A stretch of 64,000 nt of DNA. It comes from Litoditis marina. Its lineage: Eukaryota; Nematoda; Chromadorea; Rhabditida; Rhabditidae. Both the position numbers and the translations under genes were made by a program. The DNA lies in assembly GCA_964036275.1 (NCBI GenBank), contig OZ038436.1, positions 8,051,864 to 8,115,863 of the forward strand. Reading direction: 5' to 3'. The notes beneath the pieces are model-generated. The model was not told where the DNA came from. It searched no databases and was given only the letters and a program-made list of their open reading frames with translations. Each line of letters begins with the position of its first letter. Position 1 is the first letter of the stretch. This document shows, in pieces, positions 21,401-33,864 of the stretch.

Positions 21401-23950
21401 AACTACAACGCTGAGTCAATTATGCCCTATTTTTATACTAATCTTAATATAAGATTTGACGTGCAATCATATCATTTTACCTGTAAATAGTGGTTGATTG
21501 TCATATAAACGTGGGTGTAAGGTTTGCCAAAATCGAAAAACCAGGTGAACTGTTTTTCATAGTAGATAAACCCACAGCAAGAAGTGAATAGAGGCACTGA
21601 AATGTAGTTCTGTTGAAGAAAGCTTGTGGGAACAAAAGTTGGTATCAAATCCAAACCATCATGTGATTCTACCGGATGAAAACGGTATTGTTTACATAAT
21701 GCGCTTCATGCATTGCGGTTGACCCATCAGTGGTCAATTAGAGTATATTGTGAAACATTCAACCACGGGAGTACTAGAAAACAAATCCCAGAAACCATCT
21801 AGATTTTAGTATGCAACTGGTAACCTCGTTATCTTTAATTTGCACCGGAATACATCTGAATTTATTTTTTTTCCTGACGGTGATGTTACATTCGGTGGAA
21901 TCACTCTGCGAACAAACCAAAAACACTTTATTTTCTCGAGCTCGTGTCATGCTAAAATCATCCTCTTCGATACAGTATACTGCTGGCTCTGCGAATTTAT
22001 CCAAGTTCCAATCACTTTGGAACTCCCAAGACGAAAATGTAGAAAGCCACATTACTATCGCCTCACTAAATCTTCTCAGGTACGAACTATCACGCAAAAA
22101 AGAACATGGGATCCAATTAACGCTGAACTCTTGTACCCAAAGATTCTATTCAAGGTCAAAAAAGCTGCCATAACATGACTTCACAGAAAACCATTAGTAC
22201 TCTTAATCTCAATTTAGAAATATAACTCAAATTTAGATTGAAACGCGTTCTGTGTGATACATCGAGTGATCTGAGTGATGTTAAGGTTTTTTTCTGAATT
22301 CAAACTAATCGCCCACACCGCGCAAATCTATAAGATGAAGGGAAATTCTGTTTGAATTTGAATGGTGAAAAACTGAGTTGACCTCCAAAATTTGTTCAAA
22401 ACGGTGAATCGAGCAGATATGAGTACGTATGCTAGAAGATCCCGGCCCCTTCATCCCATCGTTCGTCTCTCGCTCTGCTTCACTATTTCTTGTCTCTTAC
22501 ATCACGGCGGGAAGTAAGGGCAGAGAAATAGCGTATGTTTGAGGAGACGCAGGATGGAATGAAGGGACCGGGATGTTCTAGCATACGTACTATCAGGGGG
22601 TTAACTCCACTTTTCCCTACCTGTGAGGGCGCCGATCAGCGCGTAGGTTCCGATTACGATGTAGATGATACTATTGGTGCCCAGGGTACGGAATACGAAC
22701 GGAAAGAAGATGGCCAGAAAGTGAAGGAGCGAAATTATGGGAAGAAAGAGCAGCTGACCGAACCATCTCGCACTTTGAATGATTACCGTTGGAGGGTAGA
22801 GAAGGGCAGCTGAAAAAACAACAAATAAGTTTTTATAATGAATGAACTTGTGTAACGTGTTTTTATTGCGTAATATTATTGTTACTTCATTCTTTTGTCA
22901 CTTCATGCCTTACTGAGTATTTTCTGAAACGAACTTTGGCGCAAAAAAGAGCATGGGATCCAATTAGCGCTGAACTCTGAGATCGGAGAAATAAAAATGT
23001 TCTCCGAACAAGTCTACTTTCACGATTCTATTCTAGGTCAAAAAAACCTGCAAGAAAAGTAAAGTTGAGACACTTATTGTCAATATCAACCGTAGAAGGA
23101 CTGTCCGTATAGGGGGTGGTGATAAGCATGTGTAAGTTACAGCGCACGCCGGATATACTATGAGTAAATGGAATAGGCAAGTTAGCATTCTAATGAGGCA
23201 TTGTGCACTATATCTTTGAACGTTTTCTCGGTTCTGATGTGCGTGAAGTGTTTCACGTGACTTTGCGATTGACTAACAGTATAGATTTTGCGGCGAGCAT
23301 CAAACCCAGGTTAGGGGAGCGACAGCCGAACGCTAACCACTCGACCACTCGATCACCACTTGACTGGTTACGGTAAGAACAAGTAAACAGTAATAATCCA
23401 ATTGTTGAACGTTGTTGTTAGACTTTCAAACTTTGTCAGGCAGTTTTCATGGTTGTCGTTAGTGCGGAGTGAAACATTACGGTATGGGCAAGTGTAGTTT
23501 GATGTGGATAATACTGTTGGTTTTTACCCGGTTTTGATCTCAAGAAACAGGAGTCACATAAGTTGAGTTATTGATTATTTGAAAAGGTTTTAAACTTTCA
23601 TCTCAAAACAGAATGACTTTGTTCATCTTTCAAAAACTAGTTACATTGCACTAAACTACAACACGAATTATAAAGGTACGGTCCCTTTAACGATAGACGT
23701 TCGTTAACGCGTTTCAATGTCGCAACCCACGCATAATAGAGTGTCCGATGAGTCTGCTGGGCACGTCGTGAGCAACCGCCTTCAAGTGTTGCAGGGTGTC
23801 GTTTATGATGAGAGTGAGAAAGATGATCAGAATCAGATTCTTCTTCATTTCTTTCGAAAATATGATACAAAACGTCATCCAAAAATCGGCGGGAAGGATG
23901 ATTAGAGTGAGAAAAGCGTCCAAGTAGAGCAGGAACCAGGTGAAGTCCAT
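18410..23950 (-). CDS. 7TM serpentine chemoreceptor-like GPCR, paralogue B
   Basis: Seven exons, all in phase: 23950-23731, 22809-22621, 21596-21481, 20980-20804, 19685-19588, 18958-18887, 18470-18410; 310 residues. The start ATG follows TTTACAG by five bases, consistent with SL trans-splicing. Hydrophobic segments: TM1 about residues 5-28, TM2 in KNLILIIFLTLIINDTL, TM3 after SARWFGQLLFLPIISLLHF, TM4 after NSIIYIVIGTYALIGALT, TM5 in AICYIVMTVSNVLILWKMY, TM6 in ASAFVLLSCCFLCSTLTY, TM7 in LVNVLANNLNQVKWILY followed by LFNDNIRRIF. The extracellular SCCGFIYYEKQFTWFF block and the NxxIRR end recall nematode Srx/Srt-type receptors; the subfamily is not settled. It is a paralogue of 28155-32274 with identical intron phases. 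Introns contain MITEs of families A, B and C and a SINE-like element. A sensory role is inferred from the family. Confidence 0.87.
18612..18797 (-). mobile_element. SINE-like element, tRNA-related, copy 3
   Basis: Most complete member. On the minus strand it has the AACGGAAAG...CTTTCCGCTG hairpin first, then A-box-like TAGCGCAGTAGTTAGCGC and B-box-like GGTTCGATGCC. It sits in the last intron of receptor B, in the same orientation as the gene. Confidence 0.65.
19015..19181. mobile_element. Palindromic MITE family B copy
   Basis: TACGTATGCTAGAAGATCCC at one end and GGGATCCTCTAGCATATGTA at the other; central TTACATTCCACCGGAATGTAA. It lies in the intron of receptor B between exons 5 and 6. Confidence 0.8.
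20665..20787. mobile_element. Palindromic MITE family C copy
   Basis: GCAGGACGATCAGTTCCAAC at one end, GGTCCACATAAACGCCTTTC at the other, with TTTAAAGGACC in the inner arm. It ends about 17 bases below the exon 4 donor of receptor B. Confidence 0.7.
22088..23050 (+). repeat. Diverged direct repeat pair
   Basis: A GCATGGGATCCAATTA..GCTGAACTC block with a GATTCTATTC..GGTCAAAAAA tail occurs at 22088-22172 and again at 22940-23050, the second copy with about 30 extra bases inside. The copies flank exon 2 of receptor B. Overlapping open frames on both strands at 21774-22178 are part of the first copy's neighbourhood and show no domain. Confidence 0.5.
22423..22590. mobile_element. Palindromic MITE family B copy
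   Basis: GTACGTATGCTAGAAGATCC at one end, GTTCTAGCATACGTAC at the other. It lies in the receptor B intron just below exon 2. Confidence 0.8.
23170..23285 (-). mobile_element. MITE family A copy, 3'-shortened
   Basis: Inverted relative to the copy at 7886: AGTTAGCATTCTAATGAGGC first, GTTTCACGTGACTTTGCGAT and GACTAACAGTATAG last. The outer end with the TAGAAGT word is missing. It is next to a tRNA-like fragment (23287-23360 minus). Confidence 0.65.
23287..23360 (-). repeat. tRNA-like fragment
   Basis: On the minus strand GAGTGGTTAGCG resembles an A-box and GGGTTTGATGC a degraded B-box, with about 45 bases between. The B-box lacks the invariant TTCGA, so this is a pseudogene or SINE remnant. 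Confidence 0.4.
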
Positions 23951-25045
23951 TGCAACTGTAAAGAACATATCGAAATGTAGTTTGATCTGCCTGAACAAGA
24001 GGAGTTCCGACTAAAAAGCAGTGCGATTAAACTATAAACACATCAGAGCATAGTATTGCTTATCCCATAATAGATTATACCGAAAACGTAAGATAATACC
24101 GGAAACGTTCCATAACTACTATTTTCCTACAAAAGCAGGTACTATCACAGATCAACCGTATAAGTCATCAATCATTATGGGCGCGTAACAGGGTCACAAT
24201 ACCCTTTTCATCATGTAATTTTTGTTCTTTCAGTTCTCCAATCGGAGATACACATCCAATGTGAAAAGTCACGTGTTGAATTGCGAATAAATCTATTCTA
24301 TTCTGTTGTTTAGTTCACGCCAGCTTTTCCTATGACTATAAGTGCATTTTCACGTGAAATGAGAGCACATCACAAAGTAGGCAATGAAAACCGTACGTGT
24401 TCTAAGTACGACGTTTAAAGTATTAAACGTTGCTATAAGCTTTTCTAGCAATCTACACTTTATAAAAACAAAAAAATATTATGAGAAAGATCATACTCGC
24501 ATGGGATTGGGTTGAGGTGCTACCCTATCTAACGGCGTAGCAATCTTTTTGATCTCATGCGTTTATGAACATCTCGTAAACATCTCATAAACATCTCGCC
24601 AAATTTCATTTCTGTTGCATAGCAATCAATAGAATCTCATGAAAAGTTGGTGAGATACCGCTCGTGAGTGTATCTCATGATGTTCATGAGGAATCGCATG
24701 CGCGTCTGGCATACTGTGAGGTCCATTTGACAATTTAAAGAGACATTGACGTAACTAAATGCTCCACTGAACACGTTGATTGGAACTAATGTTCAAGTAT
24801 CAAAAATACAATATTTTGCAGCGAGTTGAGCAGCCTTCAACGTTACTAGCAATATACTTCTCTTTTTAGCACGTCCTGGAACCTAATATTGTAGCAGCGA
24901 CCTTTCACGGAGGATTTTGCAGTTAGGTTTTCCAGAAATCTGAGTTCTTGCATAATTAAGAGTTTTGATTCTCGATATTCTCAGAAAATCAAGAAGCACA
25001 ATAATATTAAACATGAGGTGAAAACAAACTTTTTTCGTTTACTTT

Positions 25046-25096
25046 ATTCAACGCGAGCATTACCGATTTACTTCAACGCGAGCATTACCGATTTTC
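25046..25096 (+). repeat. 25-bp tandem duplication
   Basis: TTCAACGCGAGCATTACCGA followed by TTTAC or TTTTC, two adjacent copies. Confidence 0.85.
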
Positions 25097-26065
25097 CCAA
25101 ACACACATCTTTAAGTCAATGCGTGCAACATTGAAACGAGTGAGAAACTGCAGCCGTATCAACTGATTTCAACTACTAACAGACAGATACACAGAAAAAA
25201 CCAATATGTATTGAAATAAACTGGAATAAAATGTCTTTAGTTAATGAATCCTATGATTTTTTATCCAAAACCTACTAAAAGTCCGCCTTTTCGTGAAACA
25301 AAAGGTCTTAGCAGGAATAATTCATCTATCGTGAGAATCGTGAACTTTGTCGGGTCTACTCACAACAGGAAAAACCCGAATATAATAAAAAAAATACATT
25401 GTTTTTAGTTAATATAAATGTCCAACTTACAGAATTTTCGGGCGAAACAAGAACTGATTATTACCATGCAAATTCATAACTTTTCAAAGAGAACTTGTGA
25501 AAGACAGTTCAAAATTTGTATTTTTACAATTGGCTGTGTACAATAACTCAAAAACTCATCTGGCAAAATGAATGGTAAAAGAGTATTAATGTTACAATTA
25601 TTTGTAACAAAAATAATTGTTGTCTTAGAGACTTTTCGATGGTTTAGATGCGTTATATGCGCAGTGAAAAAAGCTACTCAAAAACTCAATGAGTCTTGAA
25701 TTTGTTACCGCTCCACGACCCTAACTAGAACACCTAAGATGAAAAAGCAAGTGACTATTAGGCCCTAAAAAAGGAATTTAGGGTGATCGAGTAAGAGTGA
25801 GCGCAAAAGGCGCTAACCGTTTAAGCCCGTGATATTTTATCTATGACATATGAGAACGTGTAGATCAATGAGACATTGCAGTTAGATAACAAAGATTAAT
25901 CAGTTTTAATCAAAATTGTGTATTCTAACAAATATAGAAAAGTTTCAATAAAAATTGGTGCGATTCACAAAATATTCGGTTTCACTATGGTGTAATGCGG
26001 CAAATTGGAACCATGCGGTGATTTTGTGACGTGCCAAGTTAGAAAAAAATGACAAGAGACAGAAG

Positions 26066-26137
26066 GAGAGGTAGAAAGATGTAGAGAGAGAGAGGTAGAA
26101 AGATGTAGAGACGGGAGGGAGAGAGAGAAAGAGAGAT

Positions 26138-26170
<33 letters not shown>

Positions 26171-26420
26171 AATAGAGAAAGAGAGAGAGAAACGGAGAGA
26201 GAGAAAGGTAGAGAGAGAGAGAACGGAAGAGAGAGAGAAAGAGAGAGAGAGAAAGAGGGAGAGAAAGAGAAAGAGAGAGAAAGGGAGAGAGAGAGAAAAA
26301 AAGGAGAGAGAGAAACAGATAGAGAGAAAGAAAGGAAGAGAGAGAAAAGCAAAAGAAGAGGCAGAGATAGAGATAGAGATTAAAGGTGAGAGAGAAGAAA
26401 CAGAGAGAGAGAGACAGAGG
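26066..26420 (+). repeat. Long imperfect GA microsatellite
   Basis: About 350 bases of GA/GAAA/GGA units on the plus strand (CT-rich on the minus). Two long reading frames on the opposite strand, made of Ser/Leu/Phe repeats, are artefacts of the repeat. It is the only large purine-rich tract on the plus strand; all others are CT-rich on the plus strand. Confidence 0.95.
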
Positions 26421-27401
26421 AAACCAGAATTTAAAAAAAAGAAAATAAATCTCAAAACATATGATCGATTGTGTAGTGCTTATTTGGGATTGTCTAACTC
26501 AAATTAATCTCGTGTTCACGAACCCCCCTTAATAGAGGGCGTGAAACACTGGAGCGAGTTCCGTAACTCTAGATATGCATTCACGCAACCATGTTCTATG
26601 TTCTTGTTCCATGTTTTATATATGCAGGAATAAATAATAATAATAACCAAGGAGTGACTTGAACGAAAAAGAGGTTGAAACATAGAAACCACTTCTATCT
26701 TGAGTTGAAACAACTTGAAACAAGTTCTACAAACTAAAAACACAGTTATAGTTCCAATAAATTCAAACGCATTTAATATACCCTTCTGCTCTTTTCGCAA
26801 AACAAGGTTAGTAACGGGAATAGAACATCCATTGTGAGAACTTCGAATTAGGTTGTACTTTACCGAATAATACGTGATTTGTTCAGAGATTGTATGCTAT
26901 AGATTGTATGCTAGAAAACATGGAGTCTGAATTAATGATACGTTTCACGGACGTTTTGCGGACAATTTATGCGCGTCTTCATGAAAATAGGTACGTGCTG
27001 TGGCTTCCGCGTTGTGGCCGTACTCAAATTTGTTCAAAAACGACCCAAGTTGCGGAATTTTCACTAATTCTGACTGTTTTGTCTATTTTTCGTCCTCATG
27101 TGTCCACTGATAACTCAAACCATCAAATTAAAGAGGTACGGTCCCTTTAATTGAATATCCGGTTCAATGAATATTCTATTGTTCTCAGTTCTATTAGGTT
27201 ACTAAACTCCTCATTCATTTTGCTCATATTTAATAAATATTTCGCCCCCTCAAATAAAAACCTAGGTTGCAATAAGTTATCCTACACCTGATGTGTTATT
27301 GAAAGTCCAACTCTTCGGGGTATTAGAGCATAGTGAATGATTTCCGAACCATAATTTCTCGGATCGGAGACAATTTAATTGAGAGAATTAGGTTAAAATA
27401 C

Positions 27402-27537
27402 GTATATTGTTAGTTGATTGTACAGTCACGTGAATTATGTTAAACACAGCACAACTCAGAAACGTGCAATGACAAAGTGCTCGATGCGTCATTAGAATGT
27501 TAACTTCACGTGACCATTCAATTTAATTCTAGTATAC
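27402..27537 (+). mobile_element. MITE family A, full-length copy
   Basis: TATATTGTTAGTTGATTGTA at the start, CAATTTAATTCTAGTATACG at the end, TCACGTGAA and TTCACGTGAC internally. Confidence 0.75.
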
Positions 27538-28154
27538 GTATTTATTCTAATCTGTTGATCGAACAGATTTCGTGCTCGTCTCTAAATGGAGGACATGAAA
27601 CACTGGAGCATTCAAAGAGGCCGTCATTCTGAAGTTTGGTGATTTGAGTTATGAATATGTATGCTAGGGGACGAAAAGTGAACAACACAATCAAGCGTAG
27701 TGTTAACTGTAACATATAACTGGGTGAGGTGCCGGTAAAATTCCCGTTTTTGTACTGGTTAAGATGGAAGTTGTGTGTACTAAAACAGAATTCAATCATT
27801 CGGCCAAAAAATGTGGTATACAGTAATCCTTAGGCTTGAATCAAAACCAAACTATATTTTTTTAATTGTTACTGTGAGAGGCTAGCGGGCCCGCGGCTAA
27901 ATTATTAAAACACTGATAAAGTAATTTTTATTCATGACTACAGCAACTTTACTGAGGTAAAAGTTATGTCAATTTAGTTGTGAAACAAAATGTACACAGG
28001 AATAAAATATCCACGATTCACCAATAAACGTAAAACCTCAATCATATAACCAATAAATGTCTAAAATTTTCTGAGGTCGGAACGAAACAGGATTTTCATC
28101 ATCTACAAACGTGTGTTTTACATCTTTGCATCGAACAATTCCTCATTTTCTTCA

Positions 28155-31100
28155 TCATTTGAGGGAAGTCAGTGGCGACAGAAAAATACGACGAATGTTC
28201 TGGTTGAACAAACTAAAAATAGACATAATTACATTAAAAAAGTGTATTTACAGGCTCATGAGAATCAACCTGTTTCTCTAACTAAACAGGAGACATTCTC
28301 ATCTTTTGTTAAAGTTCACTTCTGGTTACTTTTTGGTTCATATCTGTTATGTACCTGAACGGGAAACTCTGAAAATACCATTTTCGTACTCTTTTTAGTT
28401 TTTGTATGACTTTTTTCCTGTTCTGGTAAAACACTTCATTTACCTGTACAATATCCACTTGGCCATGTTCAAGCTACTCGCCAACGTGTTGAAAAGAGTC
28501 CCGAATTCACCTCGGCTAAAAAAGTGGTTTTCTGAAGGAAAAATCAAAGATTCATAGTTCAGTATTTGATATTTCACGTCAGTTTGCGCTTGATAATCAG
28601 AACAAAACTATAATAATTAAGCACCTCCACGTCTCAAAGTATCCCAAACTTTGACGCATTCAAATTCTTAAATTTCATGAAATTACGTGCGTTTCAAGAA
28701 CTGTATACAACATACTATATACTCAAACTAGTTCAGTGTCTTTAAGGTTATAACAAAGTTTTCTTGCTTTTTCTCTTTCAGTTTCCTTAGGTACTCGACT
28801 AAGTTTGGACCATTTGATTTCAACTTGTGAGCGAACCTATTGGCATCTAGACTAATATCCAAAACATCACTTGTAACAGTGTCTGCTGTAACCGACTATC
28901 GTAGTAATTTGATATAAGAATTATATGTAAAATATAAATTTGATTGAAAGCCTTCAAGTAGGTTTCGCTTTTTACAGAGCAAGGCCATCACGCTAAGAAT
29001 TCGCGTTAGTGGTCTGAGGTAACAAATTTGCATTAATCGGTGAATGGAAACTTCTCAAACAACCGTTCGAAGTTTAAGGTTCAAAATTTTGATGAGAAAA
29101 CCGCGATTTGAATGTTCAATGTTTCAGTCATTTTATATAAACTGACCCTTTTATGAAGTTGTAAGAGAGAGTTGAAATGAGAAAACAGCTGCTCAATAGC
29201 ACGTAACCACATGCCAAATTGAACTCGCGACTCCGTATCTGAAAAACAAAAACACTAACATAAATAATTTGCATATTCAGTTAGAATATCGACATTCGTT
29301 CTGATCAATGAATAATCTTAACTACCAAATGAACTATTTCTAACCAATTTTACGACTACTTTGTGGGATTGTATTTATATTTTATTTTCCACATATTTAT
29401 TCGAATATACACGAGAAATTTCAACGATTAATACGATGTAGGCTCATTCGTTCACAATGGTATTTGACAGAAAATGATCCAATCCAGTGACTAATCACAC
29501 GAAGTACAGCTTCCATTTATAGTTCTCGCGCGACATTCGAATGCGGTTCTAACTTCCAGAACTGGAATTCTCACCTTTTTCGGTAGTTGTCCGTGGAAAT
29601 TGGCCTGTTCGGTTTCATTTCTCGAAAAATCGGCGGTAGGCCTCGAAAGTGTGACAGAAACTATAGTTTGACACTTTTCTCTGTTAATTTTGTAGAGGCG
29701 CCAGACAATCACCAAATTAGCCACAATCAGCACGAAAATACAGAAAGCCTGCAAACATAGTATAATTTAAAGGGTGAAACGGAAAAGAGTTCATCGATAA
29801 AACTCTTAATTTTCTTTTCCTTTGAACAGATTTAACCCCATACAACATTTCATACAAATGAGTTTTCGAAAACTTAATTAGATACCATTGAAACATATAC
29901 AAACTATGTGAAAACATTTCAATGAGTTGTTCGGTGAATTGTATGAAATGAAGCCACCTGCAGATAGTAGTTGATTGTCATATAAACGTAGGTGTACGGC
30001 TTAGAAAAGTCGAAGAACCAGGAAAAACTCTTCTCGTAGAAAATATAACCACAACAACTTGTGAAAAGAGGAGCTATAATCAATAAACGTGAAACACGAA
30101 TTCTCGTAAGTTTGGAAGTTTCGAGAAAACTCTATTCAACCCGAAGCTGCCCGCCTATCATTTACACATCAGAAAAACCAAACACCGTACTTGCTGTGAT
30201 CAACCAATTAAGATAACGTTTTTGTATTCGGAAATAGTTGTTATGTGCGTTTTTTCCCAATCTATCTGCAACCCCAAAACATTCTGACTGAAAGTGAATA
30301 TAGGAGAAACGTATTGATGTTTCAAGATTCATCGAATTCATAATCATTCAAGAGTTGCAGCAACCCTATAAGAGCACAAAATTCAGACATGTCCCAATGC
30401 TTTCATCACTCGAATTGTACGCAGTTTTCCGTAATATTTTTTAAAAAAAGGAGCGAGACAGGCCTTTTCTCAAAGGATCGGTTCATTGGCCTCCTTTCCT
30501 ATTCCTTGTTCACATTTTATCCAAAACCAATGTTTTCTTTCTTAACACTCGTTTTTTACTAATTTTGTTCTGGTTCACTATTAACTGATTTTCTCAATAC
30601 GTTACCGTATCGAGAAGAAAAGTTTTTTTCGAGGAGATCGAACAATTAAGAAGTTCGTTCTCATTTAGCACTAATACTGAGAGCTAATCACTCGTTGATC
30701 TCTCTCACGGTCTCCCACGTGATTTCGACTACTTAATTACTACGTGTAAAACATTCGACTGAATCAGCTGTCTGCAGTACTTTTCTCAGAAACGGCTGGC
30801 TATTTGCAAAAAGATCAAACTATTGCTAGTTCAGTCTCATGGCAAAATAGCTTGGGAACACACACCTGACATTTGCGAGACAAACGATTCAAGATTTCAA
30901 GATTTCAAGATTTATTCATTCACTCATATTGTTGCAATATGGTGTTCTATTATCGCTTTTCTACTCGATTACTGTAAATAACTAAGCCATGCGAATGCTT
31001 CCAGTAGCTTGTAGACGTGTTTGTAGTTGCAGCAAATTTTGGTATGCTCTTTTCCGCTAGCACAACAATTACTCTCGGAAAACTGATGTTTTCTGTCAAA

Positions 31101-32274
31101 AAACATCTAGAACCTATGTAGTTTCGGAGGGGATACCAAGCCTAGTTGATTCTAGTTGACTTTTGATCTACCAACCGGTAAGGGCCGCCACAATTGAATA
31201 CGTGAAAATGACCATAGCCACGATACTTTTGATCTTTAGTCTCCTGAACACAAATGGAGAATATATAGCAACCACGTGAAGAAGTGAAATGAGGGGGAGA
31301 AACAGAAGTTCACCGAACCATCTCGCACTCTGGATGACTACCACTGGCGGGTTGAGGAAGGCGGCTGCAACATGGTGGTATAGTATTTATGATGATAATA
31401 ATACTTATCATTATTATTATTATTGTATAATATAATAATAGTACTCGTCAGATGACCTATCACAGGTTACGGTACGTCTTAAGTTATGCTGTGTCACTCT
31501 TTCGATTGAATACTATGAGGTCCTTTTTTAATTTTTCGAGAGGACGGCTGCAACATGGCTATAGTTTTTGTATAGTCCTTGTCAGATGACCTATAGCGCA
31601 GATTACGGTATGGCGATATTTATGGTGTTTGATTTTTTCTGAACGGAATCCTTGGTTGGAGTCTGAAAAACGGTAGATTACGATATGTCTAATATAGGTG
31701 TAACAATGAACTCAGTTTTTTGAAATGGTTGAGCATCGCTGAACTTCCGCTTGGATCTGTAGTATAACTTGATTTAATGTTATCTTAGATTAACTGTTTT
31801 CAAGCTCATTTTGACAACTGTTTCGAGCGTTTTCACGATTTGTCTTGGTAATGTGATGTGAAAGAGAGATAAATTTCAGGTGAAAAACTTTAAAGAAGTA
31901 TCATGTCGATTGAGAACCTCAAGGACTACTGTACTGCGTTGTCTCCGTTAGCGCTGCGTGCAACGTGAACACGGAAACTTAGTTGTACAGTATTCTCACA
32001 ATTTCGGGACACGACAACATTTATATAGTTTTAGAATGTATATAAAGTACTCACGCATTATCGATCGATTGAGCAGCTGACTGGGCACATCATGGAACAG
32101 TGATTTCACGTGTCTTAACGTGTCATTCGTAATGAGACACAGAAAAATGATGAGAATGAAATTCTTGTTCAATTCCTTTGAGTAAAGAATGGAGAACGTC
32201 ATCCACATATTGATAACCAGTAGAAGAATCGTCAGTGAAACATCCAAGTAAAAGTTGAACCAAGTCATGTCCAT
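28155..32274 (-). CDS. 7TM serpentine chemoreceptor-like GPCR, paralogue A
   Basis: Seven exons, all in phase: 32274-32055, 31364-31176, 30073-29958, 29748-29575, 29238-29147, 28515-28444, 28212-28155; 306 residues. The start ATG is 12 bases after CTTTAG, as expected for a trans-spliced leader exon. Seven hydrophobic segments occur in the same places as in paralogue B; landmarks are KNFILIIFLCLITNDTLRH (TM2), SARWFGELLFLPLISLLHV (TM3), SCCGYIFYEKSFSWFFDF (loop 2), AFCIFVLIVANLVIVWRLY (TM5), LACGYVLLSSCFLISTLSY (TM6), LASSLNMAKWILY (TM7) and LFNQNIRRIFLSPL (C-tail). Exons 1, 2, 3 and 6 have exactly the same length as in B. Srx/Srt-like by motif, not proven. It is a plasma-membrane chemoreceptor by family inference. 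Confidence 0.87.
31362..31610 (+). repeat. Intronic tandem duplication including a splice acceptor copy
   Basis: CGGCTGCAACATGG at about 31363 (the exon 2 acceptor region of receptor A read on the plus strand) recurs at about 31548. TCAGATGACCTAT..GGTTACGGTA at 31447 recurs at 31583. The intervening first copy also has an ATT/TAA microsatellite (31398-31440). Confidence 0.6.
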
Positions 32275-33048
32275 TTCGGAAGTTTGCTAAAGAAAATGTT
32301 GCGAATAGATTACAAAAAAATAGATAAAGTAGTTTTGGCTGTATTCTTGTGATATGCTCACTTATTTTGGAAGTGAACAAATCAAAGAAGACGTTGACAA
32401 GTTTCGGAGCGGTTTATAAAAGGTTGGTGAAATATTTGACTGCGCTAAATTGCCATTAGAGAAGTTTTTTTGTGTTCCGGAAATTTCTCAACATGTTTTG
32501 CTTGTGGAAGAGTGGTATCCCAGAGTTCTTGTGATTTCGACGAGAACCAGATCGAAATAATTCTATTTTTAATGTTCTACCCGAAAAATGAGATGTTGTT
32601 ATCTTGAAAATATTCATTGGATGCTCGTTTACTGTGAAAGATGAGTGAAGAACATCTAACATCACTTGCAATGAATGAGTACATTTATTACGCAAATGAA
32701 GGGTGTGATAAAATGAATGGATAGAATGGAAACATAGTCGGGATTGCACACACAGTATGGTTAAAACGCGAAAAATATTAGTTGGAGGCAAATTCTAGCT
32801 TTCTAGCAAATTCTAGCTACACTGTAAACAGTCAGTCAGTACAGTACATATGTGACAATATCATGTTATTATTCGTTTTAACCCAGCAACTGACAGCTAA
32901 AAAAACTTCATTTCTTCGTTTAAGCTCACATTTTTGCTGTTACACACGTTATGCACGGATTTCATCGACTTGAATCGAAATGTATTCCCGTAAAACAACG
33001 GACTAAGCCTATCATTGGTGTGAACAGAAGTAATGAGTGAGAACAGAG

Positions 33049-33210
33049 TGCGTATGCTAGAAAATCCCGGTACCTTTATCCATCCTGCGTCTCTCGCTCT
33101 GCCTCACTATTTCTCGTCTCTCACATCCTGGCGGGATGAGCAGAGAAATAGCGTATGTTTGAGGAGACGCAGAATGGGATGAAAATGCCGGGATCTTCTA
33201 GCATACCTAC
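33049..33210. mobile_element. Palindromic MITE family B copy
   Basis: TGCGTATGCTAGAAAATCCC at one end, GGGATCTTCTAGCATACCTA at the other, with a shortened centre (TCACATCCTGGCGGGATGAG). Confidence 0.8.
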
Positions 33211-33767
33211 TCGAGGCTGGGTTCAAAGCAAGCCTTAAGGTGTGTGTTGTTCTCTCCCGCTTTTTTTGTAGTTTGATCCAGTTTTTTTTCAGGTCCAATA
33301 ATCATAAATTATAAAGTGTCGAGTTCAAAGTACAATTCAGCTACGGTAATTCTCTATATATTCAGTTCAGAATGGGAGCTACTAGTTGAGAGACATTTTT
33401 GCGGTTCTCGCTCAGTTGGGGTTATCAAACTGAATCATTCATTTATTCGTAAATATTTTACGATCGACTAACTCAACCAGTTTTGCATTCTTCTCTACGC
33501 GTTATGGCGGTCAAGGAACGATTAAAACGTCGAGTGCAAGTAAAATAAGTGCCGCAAGAAACATTGAACTGCGTTTTGTCGCAACGTCAAACGAATGCTG
33601 AATTCGTCTACGATAAGTTTTGTTAGAGCGGATGGGGATTTAACAATAAACTATTCTCGATTCAAACTTTTCTCATTAAGAATTGGATAACAAGATAAAC
33701 AGGAGCACGCAGCGATTCAGATACAAAGGAAAAACGGCGAAGAACATTTTCCAAAAAGTCAAACTGT

Positions 33768-33864
33768 TTAAAGTAGGACGATTATGTGTACCAATCCCGA
33801 CGCATCGGTCTTTTGAACTGCAATTGAAAGCGTTGGGATTGGTACACATAATCGTCCTTCTTTG
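33768..33864. mobile_element. Palindromic MITE family C copy, shortened
   Basis: TTTAAAGTAGGACGATTATG at one end and CATAATCGTCCTTCTTTGA at the other; the central 25 bases of the family are missing. Confidence 0.75.

Larger units (their letters stand above)
24000..28140. other. Intergenic stretch between the two receptor genes
   Basis: No coding exon supported. It holds an imperfect inverted repeat with CATCTCGTAAACATCTCATAA words (24484-24740), a 25-bp tandem pair (25046-25096), a 350-bp GA microsatellite (26066-26420), a MITE A copy (27402-27537) and a shared GGAC/GCGTGAAACACTGGAGC block (26537-26560 and 27591-27610). The word AGGTACGGTCCCTTTAA occurs at 27134-27150 and also at 23671-23687. 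Confidence 0.6.

Noticed and set aside
21774..22178. Overlapping 107-120 codon frames on both strands in receptor B intron 2
   Set aside because: The receptor exons on either side join in phase without it, no domain is recognisable, and part of the DNA is a repeat also found at 22940.
26890..27150. 86-codon '+' frame
   Set aside because: No splice partners, no recognisable domain, and its end lies in the word shared with 23671.
32456..32791. 111-codon minus frame upstream of receptor A
   Set aside because: No start or splice context, composition typical of random AT-rich DNA, and the receptor start is well placed after its own acceptor.
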